DNA of 64,000 nt from Methylomonas subterranea (GCF_024505185.1 NZ_JANIBJ010000001.1:124001-188000); one strand, 5' to 3'. Positions 51,407 to 61,320 are shown, numbered from the stretch's first letter. The notes: generated by a model from the sequence alone, not told the origin. Program-made: numbers and translations.

Positions 51407-53003
51407 AAGTAAAATTGTTTTGGATGGTGTAACCGTAAGATATTTTGTGGCTATGGTTTTGTGTGGATTGTCAAGTGCAAGGCATGCTTTTGCTTTTGAC
51501 TGGCAGTTGCTTCCAAACCTGTCGATGAGCGAGGTTTTTTCAGATAATTTAACATTATCCAATGCCGAGAAACAGAGTGGCTTTGTATCGGAAGTCTCGC
51601 CCGGTATCTCCGTTTTCGGCTCGTCGCCTTGGAGTAGTTTTAATTTAAATTACAGGTTGCAGGGGCTTTATAATGCCGGCGGCCGTGATCAAGTTGATAT
51701 CAATCATCAACTTCAGATGAATGGATTATATCAAGCGGTAAGAGATACTCTTTTTTTGCAAACCAGAAGTTCCATCAGTCAGCAGAATATCAGAAATACT
51801 TTTCTTACCACCGATAACCTGAGCGGAAATGATGGTTATCGAGTTGAATCAAAGAACTTCAGTATTTCGCCTTATTGGACGCCTCATTTCGGGCAATATG
51901 CCAGTGGTTTACTCAGGGTTGGATATGAAAAGTCCAGTTTTGATAACACAGGTTTAGTTTCCGGAAATAATAGTTTAGCTATTACCGATTCGGAGACTTT
52001 TTCCAGGCAAGCCGGCTTGTCCAGTGGAAGCAAGTTTAATATAGTCAGATGGAACTTGAATTACTCTTCGCAAGATCAAAACCGAGTCGATGGGAATGAT
52101 GTGCGTTTTGAGCAATATGGTGGCGATGCGCGGTACTATTTTAATAGAAAATACAATGTTTTTGTTCGGGCCGGCTACGAAAACAACGATTATCGGACAG
52201 CTTCAAACAGTATAAACAACGGTTTCTATTACACTTTTGGAGGTCAATGGAGCCCTAGTCAATTTTACTCATTGGAAGCAGGATACGGCAATAACAAAAT
52301 AGTTACTGTTCGTGTCAATCCTGCCGCAAATTTCAATGCATTTGTAACCTATGAAAATAGGGATGTGGGACTTAATACTGGCAATGTGTGGAATGCGCAT
52401 CTAAATTATATTTTAAATCACGGTTCAGTGAATTTTAGTTATTCTCAGGAAACGACCACTGCTCAACAGGTATTGGCGCAGCAGCAAATTTTTACCGATC
52501 CGTTTGGGAATGCTGTTTCAAACACCACGAATCAGACTTTGCTTGCATTTAATCCCAACTTACCTGATTTATCCCTTGGTAACGATGTCATTATCAGTAA
52601 ACAGGCTAATCTATCGTTTAATTTTCAAACCGGTAAGAGTTTCTACAATCTTTCTTTATACAATACTCAGCGTAGTTATGAGCCCAGTCGCGCCCAGGAT
52701 GACGTTTATGGCGCTTCCGGGAGCTGGAATTGGCAGTTTCAGCCACGGCTTGACTTTTATTTTCGTCCCAGTTGGCAATCCATGGACGGTTCCGGGGCAT
52801 CGCGGGCAAATAGTAAGCGCTATGATGTGGCTTTAGGTCTAACCCGCGGTTTTCCCATCAACCTGGGTCGGCCATTGCTGATGAATACCAGTTTGGAATT
52901 TAGACATATTAATCAGCAGTTCGATAATCCTATTGTTAATGGTAGTATTGGTAATGACTACACCGAGAACCGCGCCACCGCCAATTTTGCTGTCCGTTTT
53001 TAA
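51393..53003 (+). CDS. TIGR03016-type outer-membrane protein of the PEP-CTERM system
   Basis: The protein of about 536 aa has a signal peptide (ending near HAFAF) and a beta-barrel pattern throughout, finishing with ATANFAVRF, a classic outer-membrane C-terminus. Early segments such as FSDNLTLSNAEKQSGFVSEVSPGIS are typical of the TIGR03016 family. It is probably an accessory exopolysaccharide secretion barrel. Both ATG 51378 and ATG 51393 overlap the kinase gene; I chose 51393 because it gives the cleaner signal peptide, but neither has a strong ribosome binding site. Confidence 0.8.
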   Translation: MDIHRSKIVLDGVTVRYFVAMVLCGLSSARHAFAFDWQLLPNLSMSEVFSDNLTLSNAEKQSGFVSEVSPGISVFGSSPWSSFNLNYRLQGLYNAGGRDQVDINHQLQMNGLYQAVRDTLFLQTRSSISQQNIRNTFLTTDNLSGNDGYRVESKNFSISPYWTPHFGQYASGLLRVGYEKSSFDNTGLVSGNNSLAITDSETFSRQAGLSSGSKFNIVRWNLNYSSQDQNRVDGNDVRFEQYGGDARYYFNRKYNVFVRAGYENNDYRTASNSINNGFYYTFGGQWSPSQFYSLEAGYGNNKIVTVRVNPAANFNAFVTYENRDVGLNTGNVWNAHLNYILNHGSVNFSYSQETTTAQQVLAQQQIFTDPFGNAVSNTTNQTLLAFNPNLPDLSLGNDVIISKQANLSFNFQTGKSFYNLSLYNTQRSYEPSRAQDDVYGASGSWNWQFQPRLDFYFRPSWQSMDGSGASRANSKRYDVALGLTRGFPINLGRPLLMNTSLEFRHINQQFDNPIVNGSIGNDYTENRATANFAVRF

Positions 53004-53021
53004 TATAGCCAATTCAAATTT

Positions 53022-54047
53022 ATGTACGACGGATTTTACAATTTAAGTCAAAAACCTTTTCAATTAAGCGCGGATCCCGATTTCTTTTTTCAAAGCTCTG
53101 TTCACAAGCGCGCATTGGCATATATGCAATACGGCTTGACACAAGGCGAAGGTTTCGTTTTAGTGACTGGTTCTCCCGGTACGGGTAAAACCATGTTGGT
53201 CAAGAGTTTGGTGAAGAACTTAAATAAAGACAAACTGTTGATCGGGGTTATGATGACCTCTCAGGTAGGCCCTGAAGATACTTTACGTCTGATAGCCTCC
53301 ACCTTTGGTTTTCAATATTTGCATAATGATAAAGCTAGTTTATTAAATAGTTTTGAAAAATTTATTATAGAAAAGGCAAGGGAAGGGCGTCGCTTATTAT
53401 TGATTATCGATGAGGCGCAGAATTTGCCCAAGCAATCCCTAGAGGAATTGCGGATGTTGACCAATCTGGATGTGAACGGCACACCGGTTTTTCAGGTTTT
53501 TCTGGTTGGGCAGCCGGAGTTGAAGCGTACCATTTATGCAGCGGACATGGAGCAGTTAAAGCAGCGTATTGTATCGACCTATCATCTCGATCCACTGGAT
53601 GAGGAAGAAACCAAGGAATATATTTTATTCAGGTTGCAAACGGCCGGCTGGCAAGGGAAACCCGAGTTCGATCCCAGGGTATTTGCCGATATTCACGATT
53701 TTTCCGCCGGAACTCCGAGACGTATCAATTCTCTGTGCGATCGTTTGTTGCTATTCGGTTATTTGGAAGAACTGAGTGTTTTAGATAGTCAGGCGGTAGA
53801 AAAAGTCATTTCGGAAGTGAATGAAGAGATGCAACTTGAAGATCGTGAAGAACAAGTGGCGGCATCATCAATTACAGCCATTCGATATTCCGATGCGGAA
53901 GCAGGGTCATTTGAAGACCGCTTACAGCGTTTGGAAAACGAGGTGCTTAATCTGCATAATATCGCCAGCAAGGAAAAGGCCTTGCTCAGAAAAGCAATTT
54001 TAATTCAGTTGGATATGGAACCGGTTTATGACAGTGGAAAAAAATAA
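53022..54047 (+). CDS. XrtA-associated AAA ATPase (ExeA/GspA-like)
   Basis: The 341-aa protein opens with MYDGFYNLSQKPFQLSADP and has Walker A GSPGTGKT at about residue 46 and Walker B LLLIIDEAQNL at about 127. This is the ExeA-like family found in XrtA loci. The C-terminal part is helical without a peptidoglycan-binding domain. It is probably involved in assembling the export apparatus. Its end overlaps the epimerase start by 20 bp. Confidence 0.9.
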   Translation: MYDGFYNLSQKPFQLSADPDFFFQSSVHKRALAYMQYGLTQGEGFVLVTGSPGTGKTMLVKSLVKNLNKDKLLIGVMMTSQVGPEDTLRLIASTFGFQYLHNDKASLLNSFEKFIIEKAREGRRLLLIIDEAQNLPKQSLEELRMLTNLDVNGTPVFQVFLVGQPELKRTIYAADMEQLKQRIVSTYHLDPLDEEETKEYILFRLQTAGWQGKPEFDPRVFADIHDFSAGTPRRINSLCDRLLLFGYLEELSVLDSQAVEKVISEVNEEMQLEDREEQVAASSITAIRYSDAEAGSFEDRLQRLENEVLNLHNIASKEKALLRKAILIQLDMEPVYDSGKK

Positions 54048-55179
54048 TTCCGTGCAACCCGGGGTCCTGGTTTGCGTGGTTGGCGCCCGACCCAATTTCA
54101 TGAAAATGGCGCCCATCTTTAAAGCGTTACAAGAGGTCAAGCATTTAATAAAGCCGTATCTGGTTCATACCGGCCAGCATTACGATCAGGCCATGAAGGA
54201 CACTTTTTTTCAGCAATTGGGTATTCCCGAGCCGGACACCGATTTGGGAGTTGGCTCCGGGACTCATGCGGTACAAACCGCCAATATCATGTTGAAATTC
54301 GAACCGGTGCTCGATGAAGTCAAACCGTTTGCGGTATTGGTGGTCGGCGATGTCAATTCGACCATTGCTTGCGGCTTGGTAGCCGTGAAAAAGCAGATAC
54401 CGCTGATACATGTCGAGGCCGGTCTGCGCAGTTACGACCGTGAAATGCCGGAAGAAATAAATCGTATCCTGACCGATCAGCTATCCGATTTATTACTGAC
54501 TACCGAACGCTCCGCCGCGGACAATTTACTAAAAGAAGGTATTTCCGAGCAGCGCATTTGTTTTGCCGGCAATGTAATGATTGATAGCTTGTTACACAAT
54601 TGTAAGCAAGCCTCCTCGTTTACCGAGACTCTTCGTAATTACGGTCGCAGTCAAAAAGTAGCGGAGCGGAACTATGCCTTGTTGACACTGCACAGGCCTT
54701 CGAATGTCGATGACCCAGTCACTCTCGAGCGTCTGATCAAAGTGGTGTCGGAAGTGAGCGAAAAATTGCCGGTGATTTTTCCGGTACATCCTAGAACCCA
54801 GCAAAAGATTAGTCAGGCTGGTTTGTTGTCCGTGTTGTCCGAAGAAAGGGTGATCATGTTGCCGCCAGTCAGCTATCTGGAAATGTTGGGATTGATGCAG
54901 ACAGCTAAACTGGTATTAACCGATTCGGGCGGCTTGCAGGAAGAAACCACCGCGCTGGGCGTGCCGTGTATTACTCTGCGGGAAAATACCGAACGACCGA
55001 TCACGGTTACCGAGGGTACCAATACGATAGTCGGAACCGATCCCGCCAAAATCATGCAGTGTGTTGAAGAAGTGCTGATTAACGGCGGTAAAAGCGGGCG
55101 GGTGCCCGAGTATTGGGATGGCATGGCCGCGCAACGTATCGTTGCGGAAATCATTGGTCGTTATCTTACGGATAATTGA
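54028..55179 (+). CDS. wecB: UDP-N-acetylglucosamine 2-epimerase (non-hydrolysing)
   Basis: The 383-aa protein shows the family motifs VVGARPNFMKMAPI, HTGQHYD, HVEAGLRSYD and the DSGGLQEE UDP-binding segment near residue 303. It interconverts UDP-GlcNAc and UDP-ManNAc, giving a precursor for the polymer. A copy of this gene is a standard member of XrtA loci. Start ATG 54028 lies within the ATPase gene. Confidence 0.9.
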   Translation: MTVEKNNSVQPGVLVCVVGARPNFMKMAPIFKALQEVKHLIKPYLVHTGQHYDQAMKDTFFQQLGIPEPDTDLGVGSGTHAVQTANIMLKFEPVLDEVKPFAVLVVGDVNSTIACGLVAVKKQIPLIHVEAGLRSYDREMPEEINRILTDQLSDLLLTTERSAADNLLKEGISEQRICFAGNVMIDSLLHNCKQASSFTETLRNYGRSQKVAERNYALLTLHRPSNVDDPVTLERLIKVVSEVSEKLPVIFPVHPRTQQKISQAGLLSVLSEERVIMLPPVSYLEMLGLMQTAKLVLTDSGGLQEETTALGVPCITLRENTERPITVTEGTNTIVGTDPAKIMQCVEEVLINGGKSGRVPEYWDGMAAQRIVAEIIGRYLTDN

Positions 55180-55184
55180 GATTT

Positions 55185-56051
55185 ATGGCGCCCCCCGCAA
55201 TCACCAATGCGATGACGGTCGATGTCGAGGATTATTTCCAGGTATCGGCATTTGAGCAGCATATCGATAAATCCGGCTGGGATTCCTTGCCGCACCGGGT
55301 TGTCGAAAATACCCATCGCATTCTGGATTTATTTGCTAAACATCAGGTGAAAGCGACTTTTTTTACGCTGGGCTGGGTGGCCGAGCGTTACCCGGCGTTG
55401 GTGAGACGGATTGTTGCCGAGGGTCATGAGTTGGCGTCGCACGGATACGAGCATGTGCGTGTGACGCAGCAAACACCGCAGCAATTTCGCGCGGATATCA
55501 AAAAAACCAAACAGTTACTTGAACAGACTGCCGGGAAAGCGGTTATCGGCTATCGCGCGGCCAGCTATTCAATTGGCGCCAACAATCTTTGGGCTTTGCA
55601 AATTTTGGAAGAAGAGGGGCATCTATATAGCTCCAGCATTTATCCGGTCAAGCATGATTTATATGGCATGCCTTCGGCGCCGCGATTTGCGTTTCAACCG
55701 GATAACACGCAAAACTTGCTTGAACTGCCGATTACCACGCTAAAAATTTTAAATAAGAACCTGCCCTGTGGGGGCGGCGGGTTTTTTCGCTTGTACCCCT
55801 ATCTGTTTTCCAAGGCGGCCTATCAATATCTGAACTCGGTGGAACGGCAGGCAGGTATTTTTTATTTCCACCCGTGGGAAATTGATCCGGATCAGCCCAG
55901 ACAGCACAACCTGCCGTTCAAATCGCGCTTCAGACATTATTTGAATTTAAACCGGGTAGAAAGCCGCCTCGATAACTTATTAAATGATTTTGTCTGGGAT
56001 ACCATGCAAAATGTTTTTTTAAGCACACCTCTTGCCAAAACGCCATCATGA
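55185..56051 (+). CDS. polysaccharide deacetylase, DUF3473 type
   Basis: The 288-aa protein opens with AMTVDVEDYFQVSAFE, typical of the XrtA-associated deacetylase. The NodB core follows: ATFFTLGWVAERYP, then the metal-binding His pair in ELASHGYEHV. A C-terminal DUF3473 segment contains YFHPWEIDPDQPR. It removes acetyl groups from the exopolysaccharide or its precursor. ATG 55185 is preferred to the TTG at 55176. The stop overlaps the next start (ATGA). Confidence 0.9.
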   Translation: MAPPAITNAMTVDVEDYFQVSAFEQHIDKSGWDSLPHRVVENTHRILDLFAKHQVKATFFTLGWVAERYPALVRRIVAEGHELASHGYEHVRVTQQTPQQFRADIKKTKQLLEQTAGKAVIGYRAASYSIGANNLWALQILEEEGHLYSSSIYPVKHDLYGMPSAPRFAFQPDNTQNLLELPITTLKILNKNLPCGGGGFFRLYPYLFSKAAYQYLNSVERQAGIFYFHPWEIDPDQPRQHNLPFKSRFRHYLNLNRVESRLDNLLNDFVWDTMQNVFLSTPLAKTPS

Positions 56052-57067
56052 TCAAACTACTTGAACCGGCTGATTATCAGCGTTGGGACAACTATGTCAG
56101 CGCATCCGATTCCGCCAGCTTTTTTCATCTTTCCGGTTGGCAGCGGGTCGTGCAACAGGCTTTTTCGCATAAGACTTATTACTACTTTGCCGAGCAAGAC
56201 GGTCAAATCACCGGGATTCTGCCGTTGGTGCACATCAATAGTTTGCTGTTCGGCAATGCCCTAATTTCCAATGCGTTTTGCGTCTACGGCGGCATAGTTG
56301 CCAGCAATGATCAGGCGTTTGCCGCCTTGCAAAACCATGCGCAACAATTGGCGCGGGAATTGGGCGTGGACCATCTGGAAATGCGCAATCGGCGGCAACA
56401 GCATCCGGATTGGCCGCATAAGCAACTCTATGTGACTTTCCGAAAAGGTCTGGATAGCGACCATGAGAAAAATATGGCGGCAATCCCGCGCAAACAACGC
56501 GCCATGGTCAGGGCGGGTATCAAGGCTGGCTTGAGCGGCACGGTCGACAACTCAATCGAACGTTTTTATCAAGCTTACTCGGAAAGCGTCCGAAACTTGG
56601 GTACGCCGGTTTTCCCCAAACGTTATTTTGCAGCCTTAAAGCAAGTTTTTGCCGATGATTGCGAGATTTTGGTCATCGAACATGAGGGCCGATTGGTCGC
56701 CGGCGTCATGAGCTTTTATTTCAAGGATGAAGTATTGCCTTACTACGGCGGTGGTACCGATCTGGCCCGGGATCTGAAAGGCAACGATTTCATGTATTGG
56801 GAAGTCATGCGCAGGGCGGTGGATAAAGGTTGCAAAATATTCGATTATGGTCGCAGCAAGGAAGGTACCGGCTCTTATCGGTTTAAAAAGCATTGGGGCT
56901 TCGAGCCCGAGCCGTTGTTCTACGAAATCGATCTGGTTAAGGCGCAACAAATTCCCGATATCAATCCACTGAATCCCAAGTATCAATTGTTTATTGCCGC
57001 CTGGAAGCGCTTGCCATTGCCGGTCAGTCAGTGGGTGGGCCCATGGTTGGCCAAGGATTTGGGCTGA
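56048..57067 (+). CDS. FemAB-like protein of the XrtA/PEP-CTERM system
   Basis: The 339-aa protein is a FemAB/GNAT-fold family member: FHLSGWQRVVQQAF near the start, the IPRKQRAMVRAG segment near residue 145 and FDYGRSKEGTGSYRFKKHWGFEP near 275. FemAB enzymes transfer amino acids or acyl groups; the role in this locus is not defined. It is translationally coupled to the deacetylase gene. Confidence 0.9.
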   Translation: MIKLLEPADYQRWDNYVSASDSASFFHLSGWQRVVQQAFSHKTYYYFAEQDGQITGILPLVHINSLLFGNALISNAFCVYGGIVASNDQAFAALQNHAQQLARELGVDHLEMRNRRQQHPDWPHKQLYVTFRKGLDSDHEKNMAAIPRKQRAMVRAGIKAGLSGTVDNSIERFYQAYSESVRNLGTPVFPKRYFAALKQVFADDCEILVIEHEGRLVAGVMSFYFKDEVLPYYGGGTDLARDLKGNDFMYWEVMRRAVDKGCKIFDYGRSKEGTGSYRFKKHWGFEPEPLFYEIDLVKAQQIPDINPLNPKYQLFIAAWKRLPLPVSQWVGPWLAKDLG

Positions 57068-57074
57068 GCTGCTC

Positions 57075-58274
57075 ATGACCAAATTACTCTATTTGGTGCA
57101 TCGAATTCCGTATCCGCCGAATAAAGGCGACAAGATACGTTCGTTTCACTTCCTGAAAGCCTTGGCGGAACAATACGAGGTTTATCTGGGAACCTTTATC
57201 GACGACCCGGATGATAAACAGTATGTCGATGCCTTGAAACCTTATTGCAAAGACAGTTTTTGCGTTGATTTACAGCCCAAATTAGCAAAGCTGATGAGCT
57301 TGCGCGGTTTTCTGACCGGCGAGGCGTTGAGTTTGTCCTACTATCGCAATGCCGCATTGCAGGCCTGGGTAGACAAAACCGTTGCGGAACACAATATTCA
57401 GCACGCGCAGATTTTTTCCTCGCCGATGGCGCAGTACCTGGAAAATCACTCCGCGGTGAGTTTGGTGGCCGATTTTGTGGATGTTGACTCCGATAAATGG
57501 CGGCAATACGCCGGCAGTAAAAGTTGGCCGGCCAGTTGGGTGTACCGGCGCGAGGCGGAAAAACTGCTGGATTTCGAAACCCATATTGCCGGTTTGGCTA
57601 AAACCACCTTGTTTGTATCGGAACGGGAAGCGGAGTTATTCAGGCAATTATCGCCAAAGCACGCGGATAAAGTCAGTTTTGTAAATAATGGCGTCGATAC
57701 CGACTTTTTCGACCCTGCTTTAAGCTTCGATTCGCCATTTGCGCCAACTGAAAAAAACATGGTTTTTACCGGAGCCATGGATTATTGGGCCAATGTTGAT
57801 GCCGTGGTTTGGTTTGCCCGGCAGGTTTTTCCGTTGGTCAAGCAGCAAATCCCGGAGGCGCGTTTTTATATTGTCGGTTCAAAACCCTCCGGGGCTGTGC
57901 TGCAGCTGGCGGACGAAGACAGCTCGGTAATCGTCACCGGGCGCGTCGATGATGTCAGGAACTACGTTTTTCACGCCGGTCTGGTGGTGGCGCCTTTGCG
58001 AATTGCCCGCGGCATACAAAACAAAGTGCTCGAAGCCATGGCCATGGCCAAGCCCATCGTGGCAACTTCCGCCGCAATGGAAGGCATTCCAGGTAATTCG
58101 TCGTTACAAATTGCGCTAGCCGATGAGCCTAACGAGTTTGCCGGAAAAGTCGTCGATATTCTGCGGCAAGCCGTCAGGGTTGTGCCGGAGCATCGCGGTT
58201 ACGTGCGGAGCGATTTCGGTTGGGAGCATAACGGGCAACGCCTATGCGGCATCATTTCCGGTCGGGAACGTTAA
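57075..58274 (+). CDS. TIGR03087-type glycosyltransferase
   Basis: The 399-aa protein is a GT4-like glycosyltransferase with N-terminal LVHRIPYPPNKGDKIRSFH and C-terminal GRVDDVRNYVFHAGLVVAPLRIARGIQNKVLEA. The opening is the signature of the TIGR03087 family, which occurs in PEP-CTERM/XrtA loci. ATG 57075 is the correct start; the frame extends upstream inside the FemAB gene. The next gene begins 4 bp after its stop, leaving no room for the exosortase gene that often follows this family. Confidence 0.9.
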   Translation: MTKLLYLVHRIPYPPNKGDKIRSFHFLKALAEQYEVYLGTFIDDPDDKQYVDALKPYCKDSFCVDLQPKLAKLMSLRGFLTGEALSLSYYRNAALQAWVDKTVAEHNIQHAQIFSSPMAQYLENHSAVSLVADFVDVDSDKWRQYAGSKSWPASWVYRREAEKLLDFETHIAGLAKTTLFVSEREAELFRQLSPKHADKVSFVNNGVDTDFFDPALSFDSPFAPTEKNMVFTGAMDYWANVDAVVWFARQVFPLVKQQIPEARFYIVGSKPSGAVLQLADEDSSVIVTGRVDDVRNYVFHAGLVVAPLRIARGIQNKVLEAMAMAKPIVATSAAMEGIPGNSSLQIALADEPNEFAGKVVDILRQAVRVVPEHRGYVRSDFGWEHNGQRLCGIISGRER

Positions 58275-58278
58275 CCCC

Positions 58279-59412
58279 ATGTCCGAATTGCCGCCGTTGA
58301 TCGTGCATATCATTTACCGTCTGGACGTGGGTGGGCTGGAAAACGGTTTGGTCAACCTGATCAATCGCATGCCAAGTGAAAAATATCGGCATGCAATTAT
58401 CTGTTTGACCGACAGTACCGATTTCAGCAAGCGTATCCAGCGGCCGGATGTGGCCATATTTGAAATACATAAAAAGCCGGGCCAGGATGGCGGGTCATTT
58501 TTAAAAGTTTACAAATTGCTCAAACAACTTGAGCCCGAGATTGTGCATACCCGCAATTTGGCCGCCATCGAATATCAACTGTGTGCCTTTTTGGCCGGCG
58601 TGCCTTTCAGGGTACAGGGCGAGCATGGTTGGGATGTATTCGATCCGGAGGGTAATAATGTCAAATATCGCTGGTTACGCTTTTCGTTGGGTTTTTTGAT
58701 TCAGCGCTTTATTCCACTTTCCAGGCAGTTGGAAGATTATTTGCAGTACAAAGTGGGTATTTCCGCCCAAAAAATTACCCGGATTTGTAACGGTGTTGAC
58801 ACGGAGAGGTTTTATCCTGCTCAAGGACAGCGACAAACCTTGGTAGACTGTCCGCTGGATTTGCAGAATAAGTTACTGATCGGCACCGTCGGGCGCATGC
58901 ATGGGGTAAAAGATCAATTAACCCTGGTCAAGGCCTATATTCTAGCTTGTCAGCAGTCGGCAAGCTTTGCCGGCAAAGCCTGTCTGGCGTTGATCGGCGA
59001 TGGGCCATTACGGGAATTGGCTGTCAATCTGCTTCAGCAGCATGGCTTGGACGACAAGGCCTGGCTGCCCGGAGAACGCCAAGATGTTGCCCAAATCATG
59101 CGCGGTTTCGATGTCTTTGTATTGCCGTCCAAGGCGGAGGGCATTTCAAATACCATTCTGGAAGCCATGGCTTCTGGCTTGCCGGTCATCGCAACCCGGG
59201 TGGGGGGTAATCCGGAGTTGGTGCTCAACGAAACAACCGGTCTGCTGGTGGAAAAGGAAAACGTCCCGGCCATGGCCGCCGCATTGCAAAGTCTGGTCGG
59301 TGACGATGGTAAACGGCGGCAATTTGCCGAAGCGGCATGGCGGCGGGCGCAACAGGAATTTTCAATGGATAGCATGGTGGCACGCTATCTGGCGGTTTAT
59401 GACAGGCATTAA
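58279..59412 (+). CDS. TIGR03088-type glycosyltransferase
   Basis: The 377-aa protein is a GT4 glycosyltransferase with VHIIYRLDVGGLENGLVNLI at the start, RICNGVDTERF in the linker and LPSKAEGISNTILEAMASGLP carrying the nucleotide-sugar-binding Glu residues. It belongs to the XrtA-associated TIGR03088 family. The frame is open further upstream, but only as a shadow of the preceding gene. It adds a sugar in exopolysaccharide repeat assembly. Confidence 0.9.
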   Translation: MSELPPLIVHIIYRLDVGGLENGLVNLINRMPSEKYRHAIICLTDSTDFSKRIQRPDVAIFEIHKKPGQDGGSFLKVYKLLKQLEPEIVHTRNLAAIEYQLCAFLAGVPFRVQGEHGWDVFDPEGNNVKYRWLRFSLGFLIQRFIPLSRQLEDYLQYKVGISAQKITRICNGVDTERFYPAQGQRQTLVDCPLDLQNKLLIGTVGRMHGVKDQLTLVKAYILACQQSASFAGKACLALIGDGPLRELAVNLLQQHGLDDKAWLPGERQDVAQIMRGFDVFVLPSKAEGISNTILEAMASGLPVIATRVGGNPELVLNETTGLLVEKENVPAMAAALQSLVGDDGKRRQFAEAAWRRAQQEFSMDSMVARYLAVYDRH

Positions 59413-59433
59413 TCACAGCCCTGGGGAGCTAAC

Positions 59434-61320
59434 ATGTGCGGCATAGTGGGTATCTTTGACATTCATGAAAAAACCGAAATCGATCGGGATTTGCTGTCGA
59501 GGATGAACGAATCGCAATTTCATCGCGGACCCGACGAGGGCGGTTTGCATACCGAGCCGGGTTTGGGTTTCGGGCATCGCCGTTTGTCGATTATCGACCT
59601 GTCCAGCGGCCAGCAGCCCATGCATAGCCAGGATGGTAATGTGGTGCTGACCTATAACGGCGAGGTGTATAACTTTCCGGAGCTGCGGGAAGAGTTGCAA
59701 GCCTTGGGCTACGGTTTTAGAACCCATTGCGATACCGAAGTGATTCTCTATGCTTGGCAAGCCTGGGGGGAAGCGTGCGTCGAGCGCTTGCGCGGCATGT
59801 TTGCCTTCGCGATTTGGGACAGGGCGCAACAATCCTTGTTTCTGGCGCGCGACCGTTTGGGTATCAAACCGCTGTTTTATGCCCACTTACCGAATGATCA
59901 GCTGATATTCGGTTCCGAACTCAAGGCATTGAAACAGCATCCGCTATTGCCTAAAACAATCGATCCAACCGCCATCGAAGATTATTTCGGTTTCGGCTAT
60001 ATTCCCGATCCCAAGACTATTTATCAGGGCGTTTATAAGCTGGAGCCAGGCTATTTCTTAACCATCAAAAAAGGCCAACGGCAATGGCAGCCCAGGCAAT
60101 ATTGGGACGTAAAATTTCAGCCGGGCCTAAACCGGGATGCGGCGGAAGTCGGTGAGGAATTGATCGAGCGCCTGCGCCAAGCAGTCAAGATTCGCATGGT
60201 AGCCGATGTGCCGTTGGGAGCTTTTCTGTCCGGCGGCGTGGATTCCAGCGCCGTGGTGGCCATGATGGCCGGATTATCGAACGATCCGGTAAATACCTGT
60301 TCCATTTCCTTTGGCGATCCCAAATTCAATGAATCCCAGTTCGCCGCGCAAGTGGCCGAGCGTTATCATACCGCGCATAGAGTGGAGCAGGTCGATCCGG
60401 ACGATTTCAGTTTGATCGATCAATTGTCCGGATTATACGATGAACCTTACGCGGACAGTTCTGCCTTGCCGACTTACCGGGTTTGCGAGTTGGCCAAGAA
60501 ACAGGTTACCGTGGTGCTATCCGGTGACGGTGGCGACGAAAACCTGGCAGGCTACCGCCGGCACCGTTGGCATACCTATGAAGACAGAATGCGGGCATTG
60601 TTGCCGGACGCAGTACGGGTGCCGCTGTTTTCGACCCTGGGCCGGATTTATCCCAAACTGGATTGGGCGCCCAAGTTTTTGCGGGCGAAATCGACTTTGG
60701 AATCCATTGGCCGCGATTCCATGGCCGGTTATTTTCATAGCGTTTCCATCATGTCCAACGAGATGCGGGAGCAGTTGTTCAGCAACCAGCTAAAAAGCCA
60801 ATTGCAAGGTTATCAGGCCATAGAGGTATTCAGGCGATATAAAAATCTGGCGCCGAGCGATCCGTTGTCCATGGTGCAATACCTGGACTTGAAAACCTAT
60901 TTGCCGGGCGATATCCTGACCAAAGTCGATAGAGCCAGCATGGCGCATGCGTTGGAAGTGCGGGTGCCGTTGTTGGATCACAAGCTGGTGGAATGGATGG
61001 CGACCCTGCCGCCGGAATTGAAATTGCATGGCCGGGAAGGCAAATACGTGTTCAAAAAAGCCTTGGAAACTTATTTACCCAACGATATTCTGTATCGGCC
61101 CAAAATGGGTTTTGCGGTACCCTTGGCAAGCTGGTTTAAAGGTCCATTAAAACAACGGGTGCGGGAAGCGTTGTTAGGGGATACACTTAAACAAACCGGC
61201 TGGTTCAATCAGGCGTTTTTAGAGCATATGGTCACGCAGCATCAGGCCGGATTACGCGATTACAGCGCGCCGATTTGGTCGTTATTGATGTTTGAAGCTT
61301 TTCTGAGAAACTCCCTTTAG
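59434..61320 (+). CDS. XrtA-system amidotransferase (asparagine synthase-like)
   Basis: The 628-aa protein has a class II glutamine amidotransferase domain with catalytic Cys2 (MCGIVGIFD). It is followed by an asparagine-synthase ATP-pyrophosphatase domain with PP-loop LSGGVDSS at about residue 264 and the LSGDGGDENLAGY segment near 367. Both active sites look intact. It is the XrtA/PEP-CTERM amidotransferase family, thought to amidate a sugar acid or similar group on the polymer rather than make asparagine. A GGGGAG ribosome binding site precedes it. Confidence 0.9.
   Translation: MCGIVGIFDIHEKTEIDRDLLSRMNESQFHRGPDEGGLHTEPGLGFGHRRLSIIDLSSGQQPMHSQDGNVVLTYNGEVYNFPELREELQALGYGFRTHCDTEVILYAWQAWGEACVERLRGMFAFAIWDRAQQSLFLARDRLGIKPLFYAHLPNDQLIFGSELKALKQHPLLPKTIDPTAIEDYFGFGYIPDPKTIYQGVYKLEPGYFLTIKKGQRQWQPRQYWDVKFQPGLNRDAAEVGEELIERLRQAVKIRMVADVPLGAFLSGGVDSSAVVAMMAGLSNDPVNTCSISFGDPKFNESQFAAQVAERYHTAHRVEQVDPDDFSLIDQLSGLYDEPYADSSALPTYRVCELAKKQVTVVLSGDGGDENLAGYRRHRWHTYEDRMRALLPDAVRVPLFSTLGRIYPKLDWAPKFLRAKSTLESIGRDSMAGYFHSVSIMSNEMREQLFSNQLKSQLQGYQAIEVFRRYKNLAPSDPLSMVQYLDLKTYLPGDILTKVDRASMAHALEVRVPLLDHKLVEWMATLPPELKLHGREGKYVFKKALETYLPNDILYRPKMGFAVPLASWFKGPLKQRVREALLGDTLKQTGWFNQAFLEHMVTQHQAGLRDYSAPIWSLLMFEAFLRNSL

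Noticed and set aside
58123-58278. Upstream extension of the TIGR03088 glycosyltransferase, or an exosortase remnant
   Set aside because: The extension overlaps the preceding gene in another frame, lacks hydrophobic helices, and homologues begin at the MSELPPLIVHIIY start.
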